Of a DNA stretch of 41,562 nt, positions 19,887 to 28,110 are shown in pieces. A model generated the notes under the pieces. That model searched no databases, had not been told where the DNA came from, and saw only the letters and a list, made by a program, of their open reading frames with translations. The stretch lies in assembly GCF_014643595.1 (NCBI RefSeq), contig NZ_BMJT01000015.1:1-41562 (forward strand), read 5' to 3'. Position 1 is the first letter of the stretch; the number at the start of each line of letters is the position of its first letter. Source of the stretch: Lysinibacillus alkalisoli (GTDB lineage: Bacteria > Bacillota > Bacilli > Bacillales_A > Planococcaceae). The position numbers were made by a program, and so were the translations under genes.

Positions 19887-21068
19887 CTACCAATAATGTG
19901 TCGTGTTCATCGCGAATTTACTTGTACTAGAAATCGAACAACCATTAACATTTCGACATGTTTTACAGAACTTACACGATAAATGTAAATCAGGTATAGC
20001 TATCACTTTCAAATCGTCACCTATTTTTTGCACGCTTTTTATTTTTAAAGGGATTGCATCATTTATCTTTTCAATCCCCTCTCCCGCAAAGGAGGTTGGG
20101 GCAACTTTTCCACCAATAAGCTTAGGGGCAAGATAAACAATAACTTGTTGAAACAGCTGTGCATTTAGGAAACTCGCATTAACCGCTGCTCCACCTTCAA
20201 CTAGAAGTGATCGAATGTCTGCTTCCCAAAGTATTTCTAATAACTCTTTAATTTCTATCTTTGTTTTTTTGATATTTAATATTTTTATCCCTGCGTGTTC
20301 GAGCAATTGCTTTTTTTTCTCGTCAATGTCGGTTCCGGTTATTACCCACGTAGGTGCTTCTTGGTCTGATATCACTCTTGCATCTTTAGGAATCCTAAGG
20401 TGAGTATCTAATATGATTCTAATCGGGCTTTTCCCACCATTTCTCAACCTTGTTGTGAGGCTCGGATCATCTTTTAATATTGTATTAATTCCTACCAATA
20501 TTGCGTCATGTTCATGGCGAAGCTTGTGAACATCTTCTCTTGCTAACTCTCCACTAATCCATTTGCTTTCTCCTGTTGTTGTTGCTATTTTTCCGTCTAA
20601 GCTAGTTGCAGATTTTAAAGTAATGTATGGATATTTTTTTGAAATGTTGTGAATATAAAACTTATTTTGTTCTTTAGCTTCTTGTTCCAAAAGTCCAACT
20701 TCAACCTCAATACCTGCACCTCTAATTTTTTCAATCCCTTTTCCTGCAACTTTAGGATTGGGATCCATTGTAGCGACAAAAACTTTTGTAATTCCTGAGT
20801 TTATCACGATTTCTGAACATGGAGAGGTCTTCCCAAAATGATCACATGGTTCTAATGTGACATAAAGTGTTCCGCCTTTTGAATTAGACCCAGCCATTTG
20901 AATTGCATGAACTTCTGCATGTGGTGTTCCAGCCTTAAGATGGGCACCAATTCCTACAATTTGATTTTCTTTCACAACGATAGCACCAACTACAGGATTA
21001 GGAGATGTCTGGCCAGTTGTCCCCTCAGCTAATTTTAACGCAATTGCCATATATTCTTCATCATTCAT
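19887..21068 (-). CDS. RibD-like bifunctional deaminase/reductase (ToxE-like)
   Basis: Riboflavin-type pyrimidine deaminase/reductase, 393 residues. The deaminase half (about 1-145) has the zinc site HAE (50-52) with Cys75 and Cys84 in PCDHFGKTSPC. The reductase half (about 147-355) has LKSATSLDGKIAT, ILVGINTILKDDPSLT and LLVEGGAAV. It would act on the diaminopyrimidine made from GTP by the cyclohydrolase of the same island. A RibD-like deaminase is ToxE of toxoflavin synthesis. I chose ATG 21068, 8 bases after GGGAG; a GTG at 21077 is possible. An unusual tail carries four Cys (365, 368, 371, 377) and ends at the IS30-type remnant, so the last residues may derive from that element. Last gene of the minus-strand operon. 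Confidence 0.88.
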   Translation of the reverse strand: MNDEEYMAIALKLAEGTTGQTSPNPVVGAIVVKENQIVGIGAHLKAGTPHAEVHAIQMAGSNSKGGTLYVTLEPCDHFGKTSPCSEIVINSGITKVFVATMDPNPKVAGKGIEKIRGAGIEVEVGLLEQEAKEQNKFYIHNISKKYPYITLKSATSLDGKIATTTGESKWISGELAREDVHKLRHEHDAILVGINTILKDDPSLTTRLRNGGKSPIRIILDTHLRIPKDARVISDQEAPTWVITGTDIDEKKKQLLEHAGIKILNIKKTKIEIKELLEILWEADIRSLLVEGGAAVNASFLNAQLFQQVIVYLAPKLIGGKVAPTSFAGEGIEKINDAIPLKIKSVQKIGDDLKVIAIPDLHLSCKFCKTCRNVNGCSISSTSKFAMNTTHYW

Positions 21069-21118
21069 ATAATTCACTCCCGATTAGACAAGATCAGCTA
21101 AGAATTTAATATTTATAA

Positions 21119-22954
21119 CTAGTAAATTAATAATTCTTCGATTCGTTGATTCATTGCATTGCTTCTCTTTTCAATACTTAGGTTAATAGGATTTATTACA
21201 TTGACACTACCGTCATAGGAAACAGCAATAACAAAATCATCTAGATTAGAAATACTGCTAATACCGTTGCTTGCAATTTTATTTCTTGCTATTATACCTT
21301 CCGATAGTTCCACACTAATTACATTCCCCCAATAGTCTCCTACAATTACCGTCGTATCATTATAAAAACAAACAGATTTCAAGGACTTTTTACCAAGAGT
21401 ATAAGAGTGCAATAAATCCCCTGTTTCAAAATCATAGAACTTGATTGAAAAATCCCTTGATACACTTGCTATAAGTTTTCCAGAAGGTGAAATATCTACA
21501 TCATTTATAATAGCTGAATGTCCTAAATATTTTCGTAACTTGTTTCCGTAAAAATCCCATGAAAGTAATTCCCCTTCTGCTGAGCAACTAACTCCCATTG
21601 ATTTATTCGGATGGAGGCGTAGAGCTTTTACTGCACCACCATGAATACTCATTTTCTCTATTATTTCACCTGTGTGACTAACACGAACGATGGTTCCACT
21701 ATAACACCCTACGAAAGATTCACGTTCGTAATTAGGATGGTCAGAGATTCTAATAGTGTTTACAGGACCTTCACCAAGGAATACATCAATACTTTTATTT
21801 AATTGTCCATCTTCATTTTTAAAGATATGTATTCTTTGGTTATGTGCTCCGCCCACAACTAATTCATATTGTTGGTTCATTGCTAAACCATTCATAAGAA
21901 ATCTTCCCGAAGAAGGTTCATAAACACTAAAATCATTTAAATCATTTAATTTAGTTAGCCTAACATATCCATCATCACTAACAAGTGCGATTTCGCCTTT
22001 TGCATTTGTAGCTACATCATTAAAACATGGATTTCCCTTATGTTCCTCCTGGATCCCAACTCCATTGATGAGTTCACCTGTTTTCGCATCCCAATATAAA
22101 ACTGTACCGTCAAAAGTTCCAGCAAACACTTTTTTTCCATCGGTTGAAAAATCTAAAGATCGCTCCCATTTAACTGGATTTTGCTGCAAACTAGTTTTAA
22201 GCTCAAGCGATTTAGAATCCCAAATCAGGATTTTTTGATCATATGCTGACGATAGAATATCTCCGTTACTAGGTGAAACTGCTACCTTTTTAATACCAGA
22301 AGCATGCCCAGGAATCTCTTTTATTAAATCACCATTTATTATATTAAAAATACGAATATATCCATCATCACACCCTAAGATAACTCGTTCATTTTTCAAA
22401 TCAATTGCACAGGTATCCGTTTCTACATCAAAAGGACCCCACATATATACTAGTTTTCCAGTTTGTAAATCCCATACGCGTAGCGTTTTATCATCACCAG
22501 AAGAGTACAATTTTCCATCGTAGTATGCCAAAGATAGAACGTCTTTTTCATGCCCTTCGATTACTCGTAAAATCGCTCCTGTTTCCAAATTCCACACTAA
22601 GATACGTTGATCACGAGAAGCAGAAGCAGCTGTTTTATCATCTATGAACACAAATGATTCAACATCGTCACTATGCCCTAGTAAAGTTTTTTGTAATGTT
22701 AAAGTCTTAAGATCCCAGATTTTAATTGAATAATCAGCTGAACAGGAAGCACCTTTTGTGCCAAGGTTATTTACTATTACAGTATTAGCTAAATGGTCAT
22801 GATACCCAATTAATTTAACTTCTTTAGTATCAATATTGAACCAACCTATCGCACTATCATATCCTGAAGTTATTACAGCATTGCTGTTTGGTATGTGGGC
22901 AACTCCAGTTACAGGTCCTCTATGTTTTGTAAACAGACCATTTTCATTAGACAT
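21119..22954 (-). CDS. WD40-repeat beta-propeller protein (ToxC-like)
   Basis: 611 residues made almost entirely of WD40 blades, roughly 13-14, enough for two seven-bladed propellers. Clear blade ends include YSIKIWDLKT, QRILVWNLETG, KTLRVWDLQTG, QKILIWDSKS and GTVLYWDAKTG. GH dipeptides recur in LLGHSDDV, IEGHEKDV, IPGHASGI and YLGHSAII. There is no signal peptide, so it is cytoplasmic. A WD-repeat protein is ToxC of the toxoflavin cluster, whose biochemical role I do not know. The first half has canonical blades and the second half is more divergent. It sits between the FGE-like and ribD-like genes with short gaps, in one operon. Probably a scaffold for the pathway enzymes (inference). Confidence 0.87.
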   Translation of the reverse strand: MSNENGLFTKHRGPVTGVAHIPNSNAVITSGYDSAIGWFNIDTKEVKLIGYHDHLANTVIVNNLGTKGASCSADYSIKIWDLKTLTLQKTLLGHSDDVESFVFIDDKTAASASRDQRILVWNLETGAILRVIEGHEKDVLSLAYYDGKLYSSGDDKTLRVWDLQTGKLVYMWGPFDVETDTCAIDLKNERVILGCDDGYIRIFNIINGDLIKEIPGHASGIKKVAVSPSNGDILSSAYDQKILIWDSKSLELKTSLQQNPVKWERSLDFSTDGKKVFAGTFDGTVLYWDAKTGELINGVGIQEEHKGNPCFNDVATNAKGEIALVSDDGYVRLTKLNDLNDFSVYEPSSGRFLMNGLAMNQQYELVVGGAHNQRIHIFKNEDGQLNKSIDVFLGEGPVNTIRISDHPNYERESFVGCYSGTIVRVSHTGEIIEKMSIHGGAVKALRLHPNKSMGVSCSAEGELLSWDFYGNKLRKYLGHSAIINDVDISPSGKLIASVSRDFSIKFYDFETGDLLHSYTLGKKSLKSVCFYNDTTVIVGDYWGNVISVELSEGIIARNKIASNGISSISNLDDFVIAVSYDGSVNVINPINLSIEKRSNAMNQRIEELLIY

Positions 22955-23006
22955 ATTAATACCATCCTTTTCTATTTAAGTTTTTTACTATATCATTACT
23001 GTTCTT

Positions 23007-23999
23007 TTACGTGTAATCTTCCGCTAAGCGAAATCCCATTACATATATATCCTTAGGGAAATGTCCATGTCGACGTTTACATCGAGCCAAATCCTTTAAT
23101 CTTGTAAAACTGCCTCCTCGTGCTATTCGATAAGAGCCAACTTTATTTACTAATTCATCTATAATTTCTTTTCCCCCCGGGTAAGGTTTATAATAGTCTG
23201 CTACAAACTCCTCTACATTTCCAGCTAAATCAGCTACTCCAAAATGCGAATTTCCCTCGGGAAACATACCAACAGGACTACTAATTAGAAATCCTGTTTC
23301 TACAACATTTGAGTAATCTTTTAAGTATTGATTACCCCAAGGGAAATTATTTTGTTGTGAACCGCCAGCTGCATATTCCCACTCAGCCTCAGTTGGTAGT
23401 CTAAATCTCCGGTTAGTTTTCTTAGAAAGCCATGTAGCATAGTTATCTGCTGTTTCCGGGGATATTGTATATACAGGATGGTTACTATATTCAAATGGAT
23501 ATCTACCAAATTTCCATGATGAGGGAATTTCTGCTTTAGGGTTTTCTTTTAAGTATGATAAATATTCTTTATTTGTTACCGGATATTTTGCAATCATAAA
23601 TGAAGAAATTTGTATCTCATATTCCGGACACTCTTTCTGAATCCATTCTGGTACAATACCTGTTTCTTTATATAATTCAACAATTTCTTCTACTTTTGAA
23701 TAAGCCAGCCCTAATTTCACCTTCCTGCCTGGTACTGAAATCATACATGGTTTAAAGGGGTCAACGCGTGGATCGTCTAATAGAGCTAATAGCATTCCAG
23801 CAGCATAGCGGGTTTGTAATTCTATATTGGGATCTTCAATCATACTAATTAGAACTTTATTTGGTTTATATCTTAAAACTTTGATTTGTTTCTGCAAATT
23901 CTCTAGGACAGTTGGTATATAATGGTTCGGTAATCCCATAGCTTCACGGTCATTAAGTTCGTTCATCTTATCTTTATATTTGGTTAGTAAATTATTCAT
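23007..23999 (-). CDS. Formylglycine-generating-enzyme-fold protein (ToxD-like)
   Basis: 330 residues. The N-terminal part (about 1-130) is helical with HEAT-like character (TRYAAGMLLALLDDPRVDPF). The C-terminal part (about 135-328) has the FGE/sulfatase-modifying-factor fold: KYPVTNKEYLSYL, RLPTEAEWEYAAGG, GVADLAGNVEEFVADYY and RIARGGSF. In true copper FGEs two Cys follow RGGSW; here the region reads RGGSFTRLKDLARCKRR, with one Cys only, so the oxidase site is not conserved. Proteins of this fold also include iron-dependent EgtB/OvoA sulfoxide synthases. Toxoflavin clusters encode a protein of this kind (ToxD). It may act in triazine ring formation, which is inference. GGAGAGG precedes ATG 23999. 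Confidence 0.85.
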   Translation of the reverse strand: MNNLLTKYKDKMNELNDREAMGLPNHYIPTVLENLQKQIKVLRYKPNKVLISMIEDPNIELQTRYAAGMLLALLDDPRVDPFKPCMISVPGRKVKLGLAYSKVEEIVELYKETGIVPEWIQKECPEYEIQISSFMIAKYPVTNKEYLSYLKENPKAEIPSSWKFGRYPFEYSNHPVYTISPETADNYATWLSKKTNRRFRLPTEAEWEYAAGGSQQNNFPWGNQYLKDYSNVVETGFLISSPVGMFPEGNSHFGVADLAGNVEEFVADYYKPYPGGKEIIDELVNKVGSYRIARGGSFTRLKDLARCKRRHGHFPKDIYVMGFRLAEDYT

Positions 24000-24033
24000 A
24001 CAAAATTCCTCTCCAATGAATTTTTATTTGTAA

Positions 24034-24079
24034 TTGACCAACATATACTGCTAACATTGACCAACATATACTGCTAACA
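24034..24079. repeat. Perfect 23-bp tandem duplication
   Basis: The unit from 24034 to 24056 (starting TTGACCAACATATACTG) is repeated exactly at 24057-24079, between the MFS and FGE-like genes. It looks like a recent slippage or a doubled binding site. Confidence 0.9.
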
Positions 24080-24083
24080 TGGT

Positions 24084-25304
24084 TCATCCTTTATTGTTTG
24101 ATCTAGATTTGTAAGTAAATAGTAATAATAATAATGAGGATACTAAAGTGAGAAGAGCTAATGTTAAATAGCCATATATCACTTTGTTTTGACTAACAAA
24201 AAAAGTAGTAATAATAAATATAGTTAGGGCTTGTAATAAAAGTTTTATTGAATCAAAAGTAACTGTGATTCTCCCCATATATTCATTTTCTATATTTTTG
24301 AACATATAGTCTTTTCTGAAAATTCTTGATGAAGAGTTTGAAACCCCCCATAATATACTTGCTATGAAGAAAATCGTAACATTGGGATAAATGTAAATAA
24401 CAATTGAACCTAAGCTGAATAAAAACAAAAACAAAAACAATGCTTTTACAGTACTTAATTTTTTTGTAACCCACATTGATAGTATTCCACCTAATATAGC
24501 ACCTACTGCATACAAGATATTTGCTATACCAAGAACTTCAGGACCCTTATTCAAGAACTGATATATAAATATAGGTTCTAAGTAATTCATAACAATTACC
24601 GCGATATTTGGTGAAATACTAACAAAAAGTACTAAAGTTAGAAAGAAAGGCTTTGTTGACAAGTACTTTATTCCAAGAACAAATTCCTTTATCGGTTTTT
24701 CTTGGCGTTTCCTATCTAAAATAGCCGTTTCTACATTCTCTTTTTCTTGGTAAGGGATAAAACTAATCAAAAATGCTGAAATAATAAATGTAATTATATT
24801 GATAATGAGTACGAGATTAAAAGATACTGAGCCTATGATTAATGCGGCTAATGCAGAGCTAATCATTAACGCAGTCTGCCCTTGAACTTCTAAACTGCTG
24901 TTTACTTTGTTGTATTCACTCTCTTTAAATATTTCTTGAGAAAGTGCAGCTAGAGTTGGGTATTTTATTGAATCATAGAGATTTAAGTAAATAATTAATA
25001 CACTTAATAATAGTATCTTTAAAAATAGTAAATCCAATGAATAAAAAATCATAAATACAATTAGAACAATTACACCAGTGACTTCTAAATAGAAAAAGAT
25101 TTTTTTTCTGGAGTAACCGTCCACTAAAATTCCAATATATGGAGTTATAAGAACGATAAATAGCATAATGAAGATTGAAAGATAACCATATATAACAGCC
25201 TGATTTAATTGATCTATTAATAAAAAGATTATTAAATAGCTACTAATCCCAATTCCCACTGTAGATACCAAGTTAGCTGCTAAAAGCAATTTTAATTTTT
25301 CCAT
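24084..25304 (-). CDS. Major facilitator superfamily transporter
   Basis: 406 residues with about 12 hydrophobic helices. The loop PYIGILVDGYSRKKIFFYLE is the MFS motif A region between helices 2 and 3. The overall pattern resembles the macrolide/enterobactin-exporter type (MFS_3). I chose ATG 25304 with an AGGAGAGG site; an in-frame start six codons upstream is less likely. It sits within the minus-strand operon between the propeller and FGE-like genes, so it is the probable product exporter and self-protection factor, in place of the RND exporter ToxFGHI of Burkholderia (inference). Confidence 0.85.
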   Translation of the reverse strand: MEKLKLLLAANLVSTVGIGISSYLIIFLLIDQLNQAVIYGYLSIFIMLFIVLITPYIGILVDGYSRKKIFFYLEVTGVIVLIVFMIFYSLDLLFLKILLLSVLIIYLNLYDSIKYPTLAALSQEIFKESEYNKVNSSLEVQGQTALMISSALAALIIGSVSFNLVLIINIITFIISAFLISFIPYQEKENVETAILDRKRQEKPIKEFVLGIKYLSTKPFFLTLVLFVSISPNIAVIVMNYLEPIFIYQFLNKGPEVLGIANILYAVGAILGGILSMWVTKKLSTVKALFLFLFLFSLGSIVIYIYPNVTIFFIASILWGVSNSSSRIFRKDYMFKNIENEYMGRITVTFDSIKLLLQALTIFIITTFFVSQNKVIYGYLTLALLTLVSSLLLLLFTYKSRSNNKG

Positions 25305-25398
25305 AACCTCTCCTGCCAGCATCTGTAGAGTTTTAATTTAGATTTGTAAAATAAGGTGAGATGAAAGATTTCTATCCCACCCAAAAATTCTATTAAAG

Positions 25399-27234
25399 TT
25401 AAATAAATCTATACTCTCTTATTAAATCTATCCCTTGACCATGAACTCTATACGCTTGAATGAACCCTGTATTTCCTCCTATGATTAAATAGTCTGCGTT
25501 ATCGTGTTGATAATGATACATCGATTTTACATAATCCGGGATTTCATTTTCTAATAGTCCCACTAGATTTTCTGTCTCATAGTCATAAATTCCAACTTGG
25601 TATCCGTAACTACCGATAAATACGAGATTATTTATTTTCACAGCATCTTCACGAGTGTTATAAATAATATCACCAATAAAAGATTTAACTACAGTATAAT
25701 TTTCTACTTCAATTTCAATAAACCCAAATTCCCCACCGACAATGGTTAGAAGGCCATCCTTTAAGTATAATCTTTTTGGATATCCACCTAACTCAATAAC
25801 ATCTCTTTTTGGTTTCCAATTTTCATCTAATACATGCAATTTCCCGCCTGAAGTACCTACTAAAACATCGTTATTATTATAACTACATACATATACAGAA
25901 GAATCGAAATACTGTTTCTTTAATAGCTCTCCTGTATCTAAATCCAGCTCTTGTAAGCATCTATTATCAAGGCCGACAATTAACTTTTTTAGTGATTCAC
26001 TACAAGCAAAGTTTTTGGGTAAAAACTCTAAATGTGTATACCAAAGTATATTTCCCTTCGCATCAGCTCTGAAAACGATATTATCTCTAGATAGTGCAAT
26101 GAAATGATCGTCTTTTAACAATAATAACTTATGAATTAATCCAAAGTTATAACGATATGAGACTATTTTCGATAGATTTATATCATTATCAGATACATGA
26201 TCTATTTTAAAGATAGATACGCCCGAACCATCTGGTGCATAAATTATCGATTCATTATCAGGTTTAGGAACAAAACCCCAATAACATACATAAGAATAAT
26301 CCAACTCTTTTAATATTTTTCCAAATTTATTAACCTTTATCAACTCACCTGATTGTAATAAAGCTAAAATTTCATTATCTCCTAAAGAAATAGCATAAGA
26401 GATTTGATGGTTGAATGGTCCTAAAACCCTCTTAAGTTTAAGATCTTTCTCCTCGTTGTTATAAACATATATCTTTCCATCAAAACCTCCAGTATAAACT
26501 TCCGAATACGATGGATCAAAGAAGATGAACTCTACATCGTCAGTCGTGAACGGGTAGTTTACTATTGATAGGTCATTATAGTCTAACGTGACAATACCAT
26601 TTACATTCCATGCTGAAATACCAATTCCAAAATCTTGAGTTGCAATTAATCGATCATGTCTTTTATCGTATTTCACTACATGAACACTGCCTTCATCTAC
26701 TTGAATTGATTTCTCGAACTCCATCTTTTCAAGATCACCAATAAATACATACCCTTCTTTATCAGATAAGAAATGTTGGTTATCGAACTCCACATTAATA
26801 CAATCAATAAAAGTTGTCTGATTAGTTGGGTGTTCCATGGTGCTTTCTATTGTAAGGGTATTTTTATCGATTTTGAGAAGCTCTCCAAAACCGTTTGTTG
26901 TATATAAATAGCCGTTAAACAGGGCAATACCTCTTGCTGTTCCAGGTGAAGGAGATTCAGCATCTCTTCTATTGCTCAGAGTAGCAGTATCTAGAGTTTT
27001 AATTCTGGTTAATGTATCAATATCAAACATATTAATAACGCCAAAAATATTTCTGGTATATATATATTTTTCACAACTTACAATACAATAAATTCTATTT
27101 AAATCGAGAGGGGCAATAGAACTAGCTATTACGTTTAGATCCCGATCCAATTTATGTATTCTGCCTTGAGAGTCTGAAGCAATAACAATATCGTGATAAG
27201 TATTATATTCAACTCTTATTAGTCTACTTAACAT
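25399..27234 (-). CDS. Second beta-propeller protein, divergent WD/PQQ-like repeats
   Basis: 611 residues, exactly as long as the WD40 protein at the other end of the operon but with weak repeats. Blade-like units include DSQGRIHKLDRDLNVI, GGFDGKIYVYNNEEKDLKL, LQSGELIKVNKFGKI, GTSGGKLHVLDENWKP and GSYGYQVGIYDYETENL. There is no signal peptide. It starts with ATG 27234 after GGGAGATC. It is the first large gene of the operon, directly downstream of the 18-residue peptide gene. Equal length and placement suggest an ancient duplication of a ToxC-like protein, or a partner that forms a hetero-assembly with it. Fold is clear; function unknown. Confidence 0.82.
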   Translation of the reverse strand: MLSRLIRVEYNTYHDIVIASDSQGRIHKLDRDLNVIASSIAPLDLNRIYCIVSCEKYIYTRNIFGVINMFDIDTLTRIKTLDTATLSNRRDAESPSPGTARGIALFNGYLYTTNGFGELLKIDKNTLTIESTMEHPTNQTTFIDCINVEFDNQHFLSDKEGYVFIGDLEKMEFEKSIQVDEGSVHVVKYDKRHDRLIATQDFGIGISAWNVNGIVTLDYNDLSIVNYPFTTDDVEFIFFDPSYSEVYTGGFDGKIYVYNNEEKDLKLKRVLGPFNHQISYAISLGDNEILALLQSGELIKVNKFGKILKELDYSYVCYWGFVPKPDNESIIYAPDGSGVSIFKIDHVSDNDINLSKIVSYRYNFGLIHKLLLLKDDHFIALSRDNIVFRADAKGNILWYTHLEFLPKNFACSESLKKLIVGLDNRCLQELDLDTGELLKKQYFDSSVYVCSYNNNDVLVGTSGGKLHVLDENWKPKRDVIELGGYPKRLYLKDGLLTIVGGEFGFIEIEVENYTVVKSFIGDIIYNTREDAVKINNLVFIGSYGYQVGIYDYETENLVGLLENEIPDYVKSMYHYQHDNADYLIIGGNTGFIQAYRVHGQGIDLIREYRFI

Positions 27235-27254
27235 TTAATGATCTCCCTTTTTTT

Positions 27255-27349
27255 GAGAACCACACCTGCATAGTGTAGCTCTATTTTCCCATTTAGATAG
27301 TTTTGACAAGATTAAATTTGAGGACCACACCTAAATTGGTATGGTCCTC
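27255..27349 (-). promoter_or_regulatory. Stem-loop and repeats between the peptide gene and the propeller gene
   Basis: In the minus-strand transcript GAGGACCATACC pairs with GGTGTGGTCCTC (27320-27349; 12 pairs, one G-U) 9 bases after the peptide stop. It lacks a T-run on the minus strand but has TTTTT on the plus strand. A direct repeat of its 3' arm, GAGAACCACACCT (plus, 27255-27267) versus GAGGACCACACCT (27320-27332), lies near the propeller start and could pair with the same 5' arm. This could be an attenuator, a processing signal or a partial terminator that sets a high peptide-to-enzyme ratio. Confidence 0.55.
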
Positions 27350-27358
27350 TTTTTGGGA

Positions 27359-27415
27359 TTACTTTTTCGCATTAATAAGTCTGCGTTCAGGCTTTTTGAA
27401 GTTTTCGAAGCTCAT
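27359..27415 (-). CDS. 18-residue peptide at the head of the azapteridine-type operon
   Basis: ATG 27415 is preceded, 4 bases away, by AAGGAGGTGAT, an almost complete match to the 3' end of 16S rRNA and the strongest ribosome-binding site in the island. It encodes MSFENFKKPERRLINAKK followed by TAA. The peptide is hydrophilic and basic, with no Cys, Ser-rich core or GG leader. Its gene is the first on the minus-strand operon (peptide, propeller, MFS, FGE-like, WD40, RibD-like) and is separated from the rest by a stem-loop. I do not recognise a family. Options are a ribosomal peptide substrate or scaffold, a regulatory leader peptide, or a small subunit of the propeller proteins. Confidence 0.65.
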   Translation of the reverse strand: MSFENFKKPERRLINAKK

Positions 27416-27437
27416 GATATCACCTCCTTAAATATTT

Positions 27438-27466
27438 TTGACAAGTCAGAATAATCTATATATACT
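27438..27466 (+). promoter_or_regulatory. SigA promoter of the FMN reductase-ribA operon
   Basis: TTGACA (27438-27443), a 17-base spacer and TATACT (27461-27466) form a near-consensus promoter that reads rightwards. It overlaps the untranslated region of the divergent peptide gene. The predicted transcript has a leader of about 95 bases with no FMN-riboswitch signature that I can see. Confidence 0.72.
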
Positions 27467-27476
27467 AGCCACTATA

Positions 27477-27496
27477 GATTAGCATTAATGTTAATC
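27477..27496. promoter_or_regulatory. 20-bp palindrome in the divergent promoter region
   Basis: GATTAGCATTAATGTTAATC is its own reverse complement at 18 of 20 positions and lies just after the predicted start of the rightward transcript. A second inverted repeat, ATCTATA...TATAGAT (27454-27479), overlaps the -10. Both look like operator sites, but no regulator gene is present in the island. Confidence 0.5.
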
Positions 27497-27570
27497 TAAT
27501 GCAATAATTTCAATAAATTTAAAAGTAGGTAAATTTTGGTTTTAAAAATATAAAGATAAGGAGTTTTATT

Positions 27571-28098
27571 ATGATACTTATTTTATCCGGTAGTCCTAGG
27601 AAGAATTCAATTAACAGCGGCTTAGCTAAATATATTCAAAATGCATATGAACAGTATAATGTTGAATCGTTGATTTTTGATCTATCTTCAACACAGCTTC
27701 CCCTATTTACTGACGAAGAAAGTGATTATGATAATGAAAATGTTCAAAAGCTATTAAAATATGTTGAAAAAGCCACAAGCATTGTCATTTGTACACCCGA
27801 ATATCACAATGCCGTGAGTGGTGCTTTGAAAAACTGTCTAGATTTTTTAAACAGAGATCACTTTTTTAACAAAAAAATACTAATGTTTGTAGCTGGATGT
27901 CATGGTAAAGGTGGAATTAACGCACTTAATAATCTAAGGTTAATTATGAGAGGTGTGGCAGCTGATGTTAGTCCACAGCAACATGTAATAGATGGAGAAT
28001 ACTTTGATGAGGAACAAAATTTAGTACATGAAGAACATCAATTAATAGTCAAAGAACTTATATATTCATTAGTGCAATTTACTGAAACAAAAGTTTAA
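27571..28098 (+). CDS. NADPH-dependent FMN reductase family protein
   Basis: Flavodoxin-fold flavin reductase/quinone reductase of 175 residues. The FMN phosphate loop is GSPRKNS (about residues 7-13), and the isoalloxazine-contact segment is CTPEYHNAVSGALKNCLDFL (about 74-93). AAGGAG precedes ATG 27571. It is cotranscribed with the GTP cyclohydrolase II gene, 12 bases downstream, from a strong divergent promoter. In the pathway it could reduce an azapteridine or flavin intermediate, supply reduced flavin, or detoxify a redox-cycling product. None of the classic tox genes is of this family, so it is an addition specific to this cluster type. Confidence 0.85.
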   Translation: MILILSGSPRKNSINSGLAKYIQNAYEQYNVESLIFDLSSTQLPLFTDEESDYDNENVQKLLKYVEKATSIVICTPEYHNAVSGALKNCLDFLNRDHFFNKKILMFVAGCHGKGGINALNNLRLIMRGVAADVSPQQHVIDGEYFDEEQNLVHEEHQLIVKELIYSLVQFTETKV

Positions 28099-28110
28099 AG
28101 GAGGCATATT

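Noticed and set aside
23007-23999. Sulfatase-activating enzyme with a sulfatase partner
   Set aside because: No sulfatase gene is nearby and the cysteine pair needed for formylglycine formation is not conserved.
27467-27570. Possible FMN riboswitch before the FMN reductase-ribA operon
   Set aside because: The leader of about 95 bases is too short and AT-rich and has none of the conserved FMN-aptamer segments.
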